This document shows positions 6,184-14,661 of a stretch of 14,704 bases of DNA, one piece after another. This DNA comes from Cellvibrionales bacterium UBA7375 (lineage in GTDB: Bacteria; Pseudomonadota; Gammaproteobacteria; Pseudomonadales; Porticoccaceae). Position 1 is the stretch's first letter. The number at the start of each line of letters is the position of its first letter. The stretch spans positions 1 to 14,704 of the forward strand of contig DKNZ01000088.1 of assembly GCA_002469845.1 (NCBI GenBank), in the 5' to 3' direction. The notes beneath the pieces are model-generated. The model searched no databases. It saw nothing but the letters and a program-made list of their open reading frames with translations, and was not told where the DNA came from. A program made the position numbers and the translations under genes.

Positions 6184-7284
6184 ATGAAATTCAGCCTTTC
6201 TCGAGAAGCGCTTCTCAATCCATTGCAATTAGTTGTAGGAGTAGTGGAGCGCAGGCAAACACTGCCGATTCTATCTAATGTGCTGTTAAGCTTAGAAGGT
6301 AACTTGCTCTCAATGACTGGAACTGACTTAGAAGTTGAAATTAAAGGTTCAACAGAGGTGGTTTCGTCTGGTGAGGCTGGTGAAGTGACTGTTTCTGCGC
6401 GAAAATTTCTTGATATTTGCCGCTCCCTGCCAGACGGAGCCCAAGTAGACTTCTCTAGCAGTGAGGGTAAGGCTCAGATTGTCAGTGGTCGCAGTCGGTT
6501 TTCTTTGGCCACTTTGCCTGCCAACGAATTCCCAAGTGTTGATGAAGGCGAACAAAATGTTGAATTTAGTGTTTCTGGCAGCATGATCAGGGGGCTTATT
6601 GACTCCACATCCTTTGCTATGGCGCAACAAGATGTTCGCTATTACTTAAACGGTATGCTTTGGGAGGTGACGCACAATCAATTGCGTGTTGTTGCCACAG
6701 ATGGCCATCGCCTTGCGCTGTGTGATGGACCCTGTGAGGTGGCGGTAGGCGATAAGATATCTGCAATATTGCCTCGAAAGGGCATTATAGAGCTTTCTAG
6801 GCTATTGGCAGACGATGAAGCAAGAGTTTCTATTGGATCGAACCATATTAGGGTAACAGGTGCAGATTATTGCTTTACCTCAAAGCTAGTTGATGGCTCC
6901 TATCCAGATTATGACCGAGTAGTGCCAAAAGGCGGCAATAAGCTAGTTGTTGGCGACAGAGAGCAGCTGAAACAAGCATTTGGGCGCACAGCGATTCTTT
7001 CTAATGAAAAATACCGCGGCGTAACCATACAGTTGGTCAATGGTGCAATGCACCTGGCGGCCAACAATCCAGAACAAGAAGAGGCGCAAGAGGAAGTGAG
7101 TGTAGCTTACTCGGGTGATTCTCTTGAGATTGGGTTTAATGTTAGCTATTTATTAGACGTGTTAAATGTATTAAAAAGCAAAGAAATTCGCTTTACACTT
7201 GCTGATTCTAATAGCAGTGCGTTGGTAGAGGATGCAAGCGGTGCGAGTAAAGCGACCTATGTTGTTATGCCTATGCGTCTTTGA
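6184..7284 (+). CDS. dnaN: DNA polymerase III beta subunit (sliding clamp)
   Basis: DnaN forms the dimeric ring that tethers DNA polymerase III and many repair proteins to DNA. The 366-residue product matches E. coli beta (366) in length. It starts MKFSLSREALLNPLQLVVGVVERRQTL, contains the family segments ATDGHRLAL and GSYPDY, and ends in YVVMPMRL, the usual C-terminus that builds the partner-binding pocket. I chose ATG 6184 rather than an in-frame upstream codon because GGAG at 6170-6173 is correctly spaced and the N-terminus aligns with the family. It lies 42 bases after dnaA and is probably cotranscribed with it. Confidence 0.98.
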   Translation: MKFSLSREALLNPLQLVVGVVERRQTLPILSNVLLSLEGNLLSMTGTDLEVEIKGSTEVVSSGEAGEVTVSARKFLDICRSLPDGAQVDFSSSEGKAQIVSGRSRFSLATLPANEFPSVDEGEQNVEFSVSGSMIRGLIDSTSFAMAQQDVRYYLNGMLWEVTHNQLRVVATDGHRLALCDGPCEVAVGDKISAILPRKGIIELSRLLADDEARVSIGSNHIRVTGADYCFTSKLVDGSYPDYDRVVPKGGNKLVVGDREQLKQAFGRTAILSNEKYRGVTIQLVNGAMHLAANNPEQEEAQEEVSVAYSGDSLEIGFNVSYLLDVLNVLKSKEIRFTLADSNSSALVEDASGASKATYVVMPMRL

Positions 7285-7317
7285 GTCGCAGGGCCTCGCG
7301 TCAACTAGGCCGCTAGC

Positions 7318-8409
7318 GTGTTTTTGAAGAGTATAGAAATTTCTAAGGTCCGCAACCTGCAGCAGGTAAGTTTGGGGTGTCACCCGAAAGCTAATATTAT
7401 CTATGGCGCCAATGGTAGCGGTAAAACCAGTCTTTTAGAGGCAATATTTCTGTTAGGCCGCGGCAAATCCTTTAAGCATCGAGATTTACGCCTAGTCATT
7501 AATAGGGGGCAAGATAATTTAATTGTCTCAGGCAAGGTGGTTCGGCCAAATTCCGATGCAGAGCACCATTTGGGCGTTATGCGGTCTATCAAAGGGGCCT
7601 TTGAGGCACGGTGTGATGGAAAAAATTTATCTTCGGCGGGCCAGCTGGCGACTGAGCTGCCAATTCAATTGGTGGACGCCCATAGCTTCTCGTTATTAGA
7701 GGGTGGGCCACTTCAAAGACGTCAATTTATAGATTGGGGTGTGTTCCACGTGGAACATAGCTATGCTGATTTATGGCGTCGCTTCCAAAAAGCATTAAAA
7801 CAGCGCAATCAACTGCTTCGTCATGGTAGAATAGATGAAGATTCATTAAAGTTATGGTCACAAGAACTGGCGCCACTCAATGAGCTGATAACTGAACAGC
7901 GTAAAGAATATATTGATCAGCTGGAAGGTTTCATAAAGCCAGTGGTAGAGGCGTTTAGCGGGCTAGGATCTGTGGATTTAGAATATAGTCAGGGTTGGCC
8001 AGAGGATAGGGCAGTTATCGATGTGTTATTGGCTGATCGGGAGAGAGATGTTGCTACAGGAAAGACTTCCCATGGTGCTCATCGGGCTGACATTCGAGTT
8101 TTGGTTGACGGGGTAGCAGCGGCTGATAGCCTTTCGAGAGGGCAGTCAAAATTGCTGGTTTATGCTTTAAAATTAGCCCAAGCCGCTCACTATCAGACAG
8201 TAACAGGGCATAGTTGCATTTTTTTGCTGGATGATTTGCCAGCTGAGTTAGATTACGATAACCGAAAAGATGTGCTAGCGTACTTGGATCATTTGCAGTG
8301 CCAATACTTTGTAACTGGTGTTGAAAAGAAAGATTTTGATGAAATAGGTGAAGAGCTAAACCGATTGTTCCATGTGGAACAAGGTGTTTTTCAAAGGGTT
8401 GAACAATAG
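7318..8409 (+). CDS. recF: DNA replication and repair protein RecF
   Basis: RecF is an SMC-like ATPase that acts with RecO and RecR to load RecA at single-strand gaps and to protect stalled forks. The 363-residue product has Walker A GANGSGKT (30-37), the ABC signature LSRGQ (272-276) and Walker B CIFLLDDLPAELD (300-312). The start is the GTG at 7318 (residues VFLKSIEISKVRNL); a TTG two codons later is an alternative, and no strong Shine-Dalgarno sequence is visible for either. It follows dnaN by 33 bases and precedes gyrB by 14. Two parS-like palindromes are embedded in the reading frame, where they encode the peptides FHVEH and FHVEQ. Confidence 0.97.
   Translation: MFLKSIEISKVRNLQQVSLGCHPKANIIYGANGSGKTSLLEAIFLLGRGKSFKHRDLRLVINRGQDNLIVSGKVVRPNSDAEHHLGVMRSIKGAFEARCDGKNLSSAGQLATELPIQLVDAHSFSLLEGGPLQRRQFIDWGVFHVEHSYADLWRRFQKALKQRNQLLRHGRIDEDSLKLWSQELAPLNELITEQRKEYIDQLEGFIKPVVEAFSGLGSVDLEYSQGWPEDRAVIDVLLADRERDVATGKTSHGAHRADIRVLVDGVAAADSLSRGQSKLLVYALKLAQAAHYQTVTGHSCIFLLDDLPAELDYDNRKDVLAYLDHLQCQYFVTGVEKKDFDEIGEELNRLFHVEQGVFQRVEQ
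7742..7757. promoter_or_regulatory. parS site (ParB-binding centromere), perfect palindrome, inside recF
   Basis: TGTTCCACGTGGAACA is a perfect 16-base palindrome of the bacterial parS type (Bacillus consensus TGTTNCACGTGAAACA; as I recall, Pseudomonas sites use the CCACGTGG core seen here). It lies about 3 kb downstream of the dnaA start, the usual distance range for ParB loading sites near oriC. It encodes the conserved RecF peptide VFHVEH, so part of the sequence is also under protein constraint. parA and parB are not in the window. Confidence 0.85.
8366..8381. promoter_or_regulatory. second parS-like site, one mismatch, at the end of recF
   Basis: TGTTCCATGTGGAACA differs from the perfect palindrome at 7742 only by C to T in the centre. 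It lies 624 bases downstream, encodes LFHVEQ near the RecF C-terminus, and is 43 bases before the gyrB start. A central mismatch may weaken ParB binding, but multiple near-perfect parS sites clustered near oriC are common. Confidence 0.6.
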
Positions 8410-8423
8410 GGAACTTATAGTTT

Positions 8424-10838
8424 ATGAGCGAAGAAGCCAATTATGATTCATCGAGTATTAAAGTACTCAAAGGGTTGGATGCAGTCAGAAAGCGTCCTGG
8501 TATGTATATCGGCGATACTGACGATGGCACTGGGCTCCACCATATGGTATTTGAGGTGGTCGATAACTCTATTGATGAGGCGCTAGCGGGCCACTGCTCT
8601 GAGATACGTGTGGTTATACATCCAAATGAGACAATATCAGTGTCTGATAACGGTCGCGGCATTCCTACAGAAATGCATGAAGAGGGGGTCTCTGCAGCGG
8701 AAGTTATTATGACCGTCCTGCATGCTGGCGGAAAGTTTGATGAGAACAGCTATAAGGTATCTGGCGGCCTACACGGTGTTGGTGTGTCGGTGGTAAATGC
8801 ACTATCAACGCGCATGCGCCTGACTATTCGTCGCAATGGCAAGGTGCATGAACAAACTTACTCTCACGGCGTGCCAGACGGCCCTCTTGAGGTTATTGGC
8901 GATACTAAAGAGTCGGGTACAGAGGTATTTTTTGAGCCATCGCCTGACACCTTTACCAATATTCGCTTTCATTACGATCTGTTGGCAAAACGTTTAAGAG
9001 AACTTTCATTTCTTAACTCTGGTGTTTGTATTGTTTTAGTGGATGAGCGTTCTGGTGAGCAAGAGAAATTTGCTTATGAGGGCGGTTTAAGCGCCTTTGT
9101 GGATTATCTAAACACTAATAAACAAACAATTAACAAAATTATGCATTTCAACTCAGCTAGGGAAGACGGAACCAGTGTTGAGGTAGCATTACAGTGGAAT
9201 GACAGTTTTCAGGAAAACATACTTTGTTATACCAATAATATCCCCCAAAGAGACGGCGGTACTCACTTGGCTGGATTTAGGTCGGCACTAACTCGAGGCC
9301 TTAATACTTATATTGAAAAAGAAGGTTTAGGCGCTAAATCTAAGGTTAATACTACCGGTGATGATGCCAGAGAAGGGTTAACAGCTATTATTTCGGTTAA
9401 AGTGCCGGATCCTAAGTTCTCATCCCAGACTAAAGATAAGCTGGTGAGCTCAGAGGTAAAAACTGCGGTTGAGCAAGAAATGGGCGATAAATTTAGCGAC
9501 TATCTGCTGGAATTTCCTCAGGAAGCTAAAGCGGTAGTGAATAAAATGATCGATGCCGCTAGGGCCCGTGAAGCGGCGCGAAAAGCGCGTGAGATGACGC
9601 GACGCAAGGGGGCTCTTGATATTGCAGGGTTGCCAGGCAAGCTTGCAGACTGTCAGGAAAAAGATCCTGCGCTCTCTGAGCTATATCTAGTGGAGGGTGA
9701 CTCTGCGGGTGGTTCGGCTAAACAGGGCCGTGCCCGTAAAACCCAAGCGATTCTGCCACTTAAGGGAAAAATTCTTAATGTTGAAAAAGCCCGTTTTGAT
9801 AAAATGCTTTCCAGCGCTGAGGTTGGCACGCTAATTACGGCTTTAGGCTGCGGCATTGGTGTGCATGAGTTTAATTTAGAAAAGCTACGCTACCATACTG
9901 TGGTTATTATGACCGATGCGGATGTTGATGGATCCCATATTCGAACACTGTTGTTGACCTTTTTCTTTAGACAGATGCGTGAGTTGGTAGAAAATGGGCA
10001 TATTTTTATCGCTCAGCCACCACTGTATAAGGTCATTAAAGGCAAAAACGAACAATATTTAAAGGATGACGATGCGCTAGAAGCGTACCTAACGCAAAAA
10101 GCCCTTGAAGAAGCTAGTTTGCATGTTAATGAGACGGCTCCAGCCATGCAGGGTGCTGCTTTAGAAGAGCTTGTTAATCAATTTAGAGAAGCGGCAGATT
10201 TGATTTCTCGAATGTCCCTTGTCTATCCAAAACAGGTGCTTGAAACCTTAGTATATACTTCTGCCTTAAGCGCCGATCTTCTGGTAAAGCGCAAGGAAGT
10301 TGAGGCTTGGTGTGCCGATCTCCAGGAAAAGTTAAATAAAATTAATTCTGGTACACACAGCTATAATGTATTGACCGAGGAAGACAAAGAGCGTAATTTA
10401 TTTATGCCCATTGTTGAAATAACCGCCCATGGCGTACCCCACAAACACAGGTTGGGTAGGGATTTATTTGGCTCGGCAGAATATACCAAAATTGTTGAAT
10501 TGGGTGGAAAATTACAAGGACTCTTGGAACAGGGTGCCTATGTCCAGCGCGGCGAGCGCACGCTGGAAATCAACTCATTTGCTGAAGCTTTGACTTGGCT
10601 TATGGTTGAAGCGCGAAGAGGTATCAATACCCAGCGTTATAAAGGTCTTGGTGAGATGAATCCAGAGCAGCTATGGGAAACTACTATGGACCCAGAGACA
10701 CGCCGTATGTTGGTTGTAACTATAGAGGATGCAATTGCCGCGGACCAAATGTTTACCACCCTTATGGGCGACCAAGTAGAGCCTCGACGTGACTTTATTG
10801 AAAGCAATGCCCTATCTGTTGTAAATCTTGATGTCTAA
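8424..10838 (+). CDS. gyrB: DNA gyrase subunit B
   Basis: GyrB is the ATPase subunit of gyrase, which with GyrA introduces negative supercoils ahead of forks. The 804-residue product equals E. coli GyrB in length. The GHKL ATPase domain shows VVDNSIDEA, DNGRGIP (from residue 75) and GGLHGVGVSVVNA (from 114). The TOPRIM domain shows EGDSAGGSAKQGR from Glu424 and the metal-binding DADVD at 498-502; Asp426 and these aspartates fall at E. coli numbering. The C-terminal QRYKGLGEMNPEQLWETTMDP motif is complete, and the long insert typical of proteobacterial GyrB is present. The ATG at 8424 has AGGGAA (8408-8413) upstream. The quinolone-associated Asp426 is the wild-type residue. It ends the dnaA cluster and converges on plsC. 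Confidence 0.98.
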   Translation: MSEEANYDSSSIKVLKGLDAVRKRPGMYIGDTDDGTGLHHMVFEVVDNSIDEALAGHCSEIRVVIHPNETISVSDNGRGIPTEMHEEGVSAAEVIMTVLHAGGKFDENSYKVSGGLHGVGVSVVNALSTRMRLTIRRNGKVHEQTYSHGVPDGPLEVIGDTKESGTEVFFEPSPDTFTNIRFHYDLLAKRLRELSFLNSGVCIVLVDERSGEQEKFAYEGGLSAFVDYLNTNKQTINKIMHFNSAREDGTSVEVALQWNDSFQENILCYTNNIPQRDGGTHLAGFRSALTRGLNTYIEKEGLGAKSKVNTTGDDAREGLTAIISVKVPDPKFSSQTKDKLVSSEVKTAVEQEMGDKFSDYLLEFPQEAKAVVNKMIDAARAREAARKAREMTRRKGALDIAGLPGKLADCQEKDPALSELYLVEGDSAGGSAKQGRARKTQAILPLKGKILNVEKARFDKMLSSAEVGTLITALGCGIGVHEFNLEKLRYHTVVIMTDADVDGSHIRTLLLTFFFRQMRELVENGHIFIAQPPLYKVIKGKNEQYLKDDDALEAYLTQKALEEASLHVNETAPAMQGAALEELVNQFREAADLISRMSLVYPKQVLETLVYTSALSADLLVKRKEVEAWCADLQEKLNKINSGTHSYNVLTEEDKERNLFMPIVEITAHGVPHKHRLGRDLFGSAEYTKIVELGGKLQGLLEQGAYVQRGERTLEINSFAEALTWLMVEARRGINTQRYKGLGEMNPEQLWETTMDPETRRMLVVTIEDAIAADQMFTTLMGDQVEPRRDFIESNALSVVNLDV

Positions 10839-10853
10839 TACATAAAGTGTAGC

Positions 10854-10888
10854 CAGTCAGTGATTGAAATACAGCTCAATACTGACTG
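10854..10888. terminator. hairpin between convergent gyrB and plsC, possible two-way terminator
   Basis: CAGTCAGT (10854-10861) pairs exactly with ACTGACTG (10881-10888), and inside it ATTGA (10863-10867) pairs with TCAAT (10876-10880), leaving one bulged G and an eight-base loop. Together this is a 13-base-pair stem between two converging genes, 15 bases after the gyrB stop and 8 bases beyond the plsC stop. There is no good T run on either side, so it is not a textbook intrinsic terminator. It may instead stabilise 3' ends or act with Rho. Confidence 0.5.
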
Positions 10889-10896
10889 TCTGCTGG

Positions 10897-11616
10897 TTAC
10901 TTTAGGCTTTCTGCTATCCAGTTGCGCGCACTTTCAGTGATTTCACGAGTAGAGAGTAAGTCACTATCAATGGTTGGCCCTATATGGAGATGAATAGTGC
11001 CTGGTGTCTTTAAAAATTGACCGCGTTTCCAATGATTGCCACTGTTGTGAGAAACAGGTAATACCGGCACCTGAGCCTGTTTGGCCAAGGCCGCTCCACT
11101 GGTTTTAAATTCCCCAAGCTGACCATTGGCTATTCTTGTACCCTCAGGATATATAACGATTTTATTGCCCACAAGAAGACGCTTTGTGCCCTGTTTTAGG
11201 ACATATCTAATGGCTGAGGCAGGGCGAGAGCGCTTGATAGCAATGGGATTCATTAAAAATAGTGCCCAGCCAAAAACAGGTATCCACAATAGTTCGCGTT
11301 TTAAAATAAAATTTGCCGGCTGGAAAAACCACTGCATATAAAAAGCTTCCCAGGTGCTTTGGTGATTGCTAAGTACCACGCATGCACCTGTGGGTATGTT
11401 ATCTAGGCCGGAAACAACAATTTTGATATTACAGGTCAGTCTTAACCACTGTATGACTAAATAATTACCGGTAGTGGCTATACGCTGAAGTAACCGGAAG
11501 GGCAAAAAGAATAGCAGGCAGGTAACAAGGCTTGCGGTTACTGTAAATACTACAAACCCAGCATAAAATAAGGTTGCTCTGAGAGTGGCTAGCAATAGTT
11601 TGATAAGGCTAAACAC
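10897..11616 (-). CDS. plsC: 1-acyl-sn-glycerol-3-phosphate acyltransferase (PlsC/LPLAT family)
   Basis: Members of this family transfer an acyl chain to lysophosphatidic acid to make phosphatidic acid at the inner membrane. The 239-residue product has an N-terminal hydrophobic anchor (about residues 5-40), acyltransferase block I NHQSTWE (84-90), block II around KRELLWIPVFGW (106-117), and block III YPEGTR (156-161). Block I reads HX4E rather than the canonical HX4D. The start is a GTG at 11616 with no obvious Shine-Dalgarno sequence, 13 bases after glyS, so expression probably depends on the glyQ-glyS transcript. A homologue occupies the same place next to gyrB in Pseudomonas. Exact acyl specificity, or a role in ornithine-lipid or other lysolipid acylation, cannot be read from the sequence; the symbol is by family. 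Confidence 0.85.
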   Translation of the reverse strand: MFSLIKLLLATLRATLFYAGFVVFTVTASLVTCLLFFLPFRLLQRIATTGNYLVIQWLRLTCNIKIVVSGLDNIPTGACVVLSNHQSTWEAFYMQWFFQPANFILKRELLWIPVFGWALFLMNPIAIKRSRPASAIRYVLKQGTKRLLVGNKIVIYPEGTRIANGQLGEFKTSGAALAKQAQVPVLPVSHNSGNHWKRGQFLKTPGTIHLHIGPTIDSDLLSTREITESARNWIAESLK

Positions 11617-11629
11617 TGAGATAGACCAA

Positions 11630-13723
11630 CTATTTTGCAGGTACTAGCTGTGAAATATCAGCAACATTCATAAATAACTTTTGTAACTTATCCAATAATG
11701 CCAATCTATTTTGACGCAACGCCATATCATCAGTCATCACCATGACATCTTCAAAGAACTGATCTACAGGGTCTTTAAGTTCAGCTAATTTCTCTAGTAT
11801 CCCATTGTAGTCGCGTTTAGTTAGTAGTGGGGCGATGAGCGCCTCTAAATCGTCTAGATTATTAGCCAGTTGCTTTTCAGCTGTTTCTTTTAATAAGTCG
11901 GAAACCAGTGCTTTAGCTGACTTATCAGCCAATTGTTTGGCTAAAATATTAGAAACGCGCTTATTTGCGGCGGCTAATGATGAAGCCTCGGGTAGACGCG
12001 TAAATTGATGCACTGCACAGACTCGTGCATCAAAATCTAATGGGTTGCTAAGCCCTAGGGTGGCAACAGACAAAAATACTTCAGTTTTAACGCCCTTTTC
12101 TTTATATACAGCCTTAAAGCGCTCTAAAATGTAAGTAAGTACTTGCTTTTCAAGATCTTTACCGGACAATTTGGCACTTTTACCTACGTTTAATTGAGCA
12201 TTGCAAAAGCTCAGTATATCCACAAGATCTAGATCTAAGTTGCGCTCTAAAATGATTCGCAATACACCTAAACTAGCTCGTCTCAGGGCAAATGGGTCGC
12301 GCGAACCAGATGGCTGTTGTCCGATACTAAAAATACCCATTAGACTATCAAGACGGTCAGCCAAGGCCAGCGCGGCACCCGTTATAGTGCCGGGAACTAT
12401 ATCGCCAGAAAATCGAGGTAGATACTGTTCAAATAAAGCTTCAGCGACTTCTTTGTCTTCACCGTCGTTTAGCGCGTAGTCGCGACCCATGTCTCCCTGC
12501 AGATCATCAAACTCACCCACCATATCGGTTACAAGGTCCGATTTACTTAATTCTGCTGCTCTTCGAGCTAAATTAGGTTGCCCACCCATTTTATCAGCTA
12601 GATATTCGGCAATAGCTGCAACCCGCTGTGTTTTGTCATAAACAGAGCCTAAATCTGCCTGAAATACGATATTCTTTAATGAGGATCTTCGGCTTTTTAA
12701 TGTGGTTTTCTTATCATTTTCATAAAAGAAAGCCGCATCTGCCAATCGTGGACGAATAACTCGCTCATTTCCATCAATTACCTGAGCAGGATCAGTGCTT
12801 TCTATATTGGCAACTGTAATAAAAGCGGGCAATAGTTGGTCTTTAGCATCAAGTACATGAAAATATTTTTGATGCTCTTTCATTGAGGAGATGAGGGCTT
12901 GAGCAGGGATGGATAAAAAATGCTCATCAAATTCACCCATTAGGGGAACGGGCCACTCATTAAGCGCGGCGACTTCATCAAGAAGATCGTTTTCAAGTAC
13001 AGCGATTCCATTTATTTCTTTGGCAAGACTTTCAACGCCCTTAGTAATTAATTCTCTTCGCTGGTTAAAATCTGCAATCACATAAGCATCGCGCAGCTGC
13101 TGCTGGTAGCTACTAGGCGACTTTATAAGGATTTCTTGATTGGCATGAAATCTATGCCCGCGGCTGGTATTGCTAGCAGTAATACCAAGGATACTATCGT
13201 GTAATACCTCATCATTAAATAATAGCACTGCCCATTGGGCCGGGCGCACAAATTCTTCTTTCTTATAACCCCAACGCATTCGCCTAGGTATTGGCAGTTT
13301 AGCCAGTGACCGGTTAATAATGTCAGCTAAACATGTTTTAGTGTCGACACCATTTTCAGTGCGTCTAATGCATAGCTTGTCCTGCTGACCATCATTGTCT
13401 ATTAGCGAGGCTAACTCTTTAATTGTTACGCCATTTTTTTTGGCAAAGGCTTCAGCTGCTTTAGATGGTGTACCGTCATCACTAAAAGCTACCTTTACCG
13501 GCGGCCCCCATATTACAAGGTCTTTGTTAGGAGTTTGTGCATCTAATTCAGAAATTGTAATGGCTAGGCGCCTTGGTGCAGCAAAAGATCGAACATCTTT
13601 GTAATTGAGCCCAAGGTCGCGCAAACCACTAACTACACCGTCCGTGAACGCATTAGAAAGTGACTTTAGGGCCTTAGGTGGAAGCTCTTCAGTACCAAGC
13701 TCAACCAGAAAATCAGCACTCAT
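11630..13723 (-). CDS. glyS: Glycyl-tRNA synthetase beta subunit
   Basis: GlyS is the beta chain of the bacterial alpha2-beta2 glycyl-tRNA synthetase; it carries tRNA-recognition and anticodon-binding parts, while GlyQ holds the catalytic site. The 697-residue product (E. coli 689) begins with the family hallmark FLVELGTEELPPKAL (5-19) and contains LPIPRRMRWG, GHRFHANQ, the HD-like central region and SGSRDPFALRRASLGVLRI (DPFALRR at 476-482). A C-terminal DALR-type anticodon-binding region follows. The start codon shares one base with the glyQ stop (TAATG), and a GGGAG Shine-Dalgarno sequence lies inside the end of glyQ, indicating translational coupling and equal subunit output. Confidence 0.97.
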   Translation of the reverse strand: MSADFLVELGTEELPPKALKSLSNAFTDGVVSGLRDLGLNYKDVRSFAAPRRLAITISELDAQTPNKDLVIWGPPVKVAFSDDGTPSKAAEAFAKKNGVTIKELASLIDNDGQQDKLCIRRTENGVDTKTCLADIINRSLAKLPIPRRMRWGYKKEEFVRPAQWAVLLFNDEVLHDSILGITASNTSRGHRFHANQEILIKSPSSYQQQLRDAYVIADFNQRRELITKGVESLAKEINGIAVLENDLLDEVAALNEWPVPLMGEFDEHFLSIPAQALISSMKEHQKYFHVLDAKDQLLPAFITVANIESTDPAQVIDGNERVIRPRLADAAFFYENDKKTTLKSRRSSLKNIVFQADLGSVYDKTQRVAAIAEYLADKMGGQPNLARRAAELSKSDLVTDMVGEFDDLQGDMGRDYALNDGEDKEVAEALFEQYLPRFSGDIVPGTITGAALALADRLDSLMGIFSIGQQPSGSRDPFALRRASLGVLRIILERNLDLDLVDILSFCNAQLNVGKSAKLSGKDLEKQVLTYILERFKAVYKEKGVKTEVFLSVATLGLSNPLDFDARVCAVHQFTRLPEASSLAAANKRVSNILAKQLADKSAKALVSDLLKETAEKQLANNLDDLEALIAPLLTKRDYNGILEKLAELKDPVDQFFEDVMVMTDDMALRQNRLALLDKLQKLFMNVADISQLVPAK

Positions 13724-14661
13724 TATGATTCTCCCTGATGCTTGGCTATCACTTCTTGGGCCACGGCTTTATCTGCAAGGGGAAAGCCAGCCTCAAGTCT
13801 GGAATCAAAATAGCTTTGTGCAACACCACGGGCTAGGGTTCTCACTCTAAGAATATATCGTTGACGCTCTGTCACTGATATGGCTTTGCGAGCATCTAAT
13901 AAATTAAACGTATGGGAGGCCTTCATCACCATCTCATAGGCGGGCAAAGGAAGCTTTTCGGCGATAAGATGCTCTCCGTCTTTTTCGTATTGATCAAACG
14001 CTTTAAATAAAAAGTCGATATCAGCGTGTTCGAAGTTAAAAGCAGACAATTCAAGCTCATTTTGCAGAAAAACATCGCCATAGGTGACTGTGCCGGCCGG
14101 TCCTTTTGACCAAATTAGGTCATAAATACTATCAACGCCCTGAAGATACATAGCAATACGCTCTAGCCCGTATGTGATTTCGCCAGTTACGGGATAGCAT
14201 TCAATGCCGCCCACTTGCTGAAAGTAAGTAAACTGTGTCACTTCCATACCGTTGAGCCAAACTTCCCAGCCAAGCCCCCAGGCACCAAGCGTTGGGGATT
14301 CCCAATTATCTTCGACAAATCTAATATCATGAATAGCGGTATCTACCCCTAAATGGCGTAAAGAATCGAGGTATAAATCCTGAATATTGTCTGGTGAGGG
14401 TTTTAATGCCACTTGAAATTGGTAGTAGTGTTGCAGACGATTTGGATTTTCACCATATCGGCCATCAGTAGGGCGGCGCGATGGTTGAACATAGGCGCAA
14501 TTCCATTCTTCAGGACCAATGGAGCGCAGGAATGTTGCTGGATGAAAGGTTCCAGCGCCCACCTCCATATCCAGCGGCTGCATAATGACACAGCCCTGCT
14601 TAGCCCAAAAGTCTTGAAGTGTTGCAATAAGCTCCTGAAAAGTCTGAGGAGCAGCCGTCAT
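13723..14661 (-). CDS. glyQ: Glycyl-tRNA synthetase alpha subunit
   Basis: GlyQ is the class II catalytic alpha chain that activates glycine and, with GlyS, charges tRNA-Gly. The product is 312 residues from the ATG at 14661 (E. coli 303). It shows the near-invariant N-terminal core: TFQELIATLQDFWAKQGC, QPLDMEVGAGTFHPATFLR (29-46), YVQPSRRPTDGRYGENPNR (57-75) and HYYQFQV. Further on come GLGWEVWLNGMEVTQFTYFQ and GLERIAMYLQG, which build the active site. An in-frame TTG at 14682 would add seven residues that do not look like the family, so I prefer the ATG. Only 43 bases of upstream DNA remain in the window, so the promoter cannot be judged. It leads the glyQ-glyS-plsC operon. Confidence 0.96.
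   Translation of the reverse strand: MTAAPQTFQELIATLQDFWAKQGCVIMQPLDMEVGAGTFHPATFLRSIGPEEWNCAYVQPSRRPTDGRYGENPNRLQHYYQFQVALKPSPDNIQDLYLDSLRHLGVDTAIHDIRFVEDNWESPTLGAWGLGWEVWLNGMEVTQFTYFQQVGGIECYPVTGEITYGLERIAMYLQGVDSIYDLIWSKGPAGTVTYGDVFLQNELELSAFNFEHADIDFLFKAFDQYEKDGEHLIAEKLPLPAYEMVMKASHTFNLLDARKAISVTERQRYILRVRTLARGVAQSYFDSRLEAGFPLADKAVAQEVIAKHQGES

Noticed and set aside
12201..12479. Open frame antisense to glyS, and similar antisense frames across glyS, glyQ and gyrB
   Set aside because: They are shadows of strongly conserved genes, with no domain, ribosome-binding site or spacing that suggests expression.
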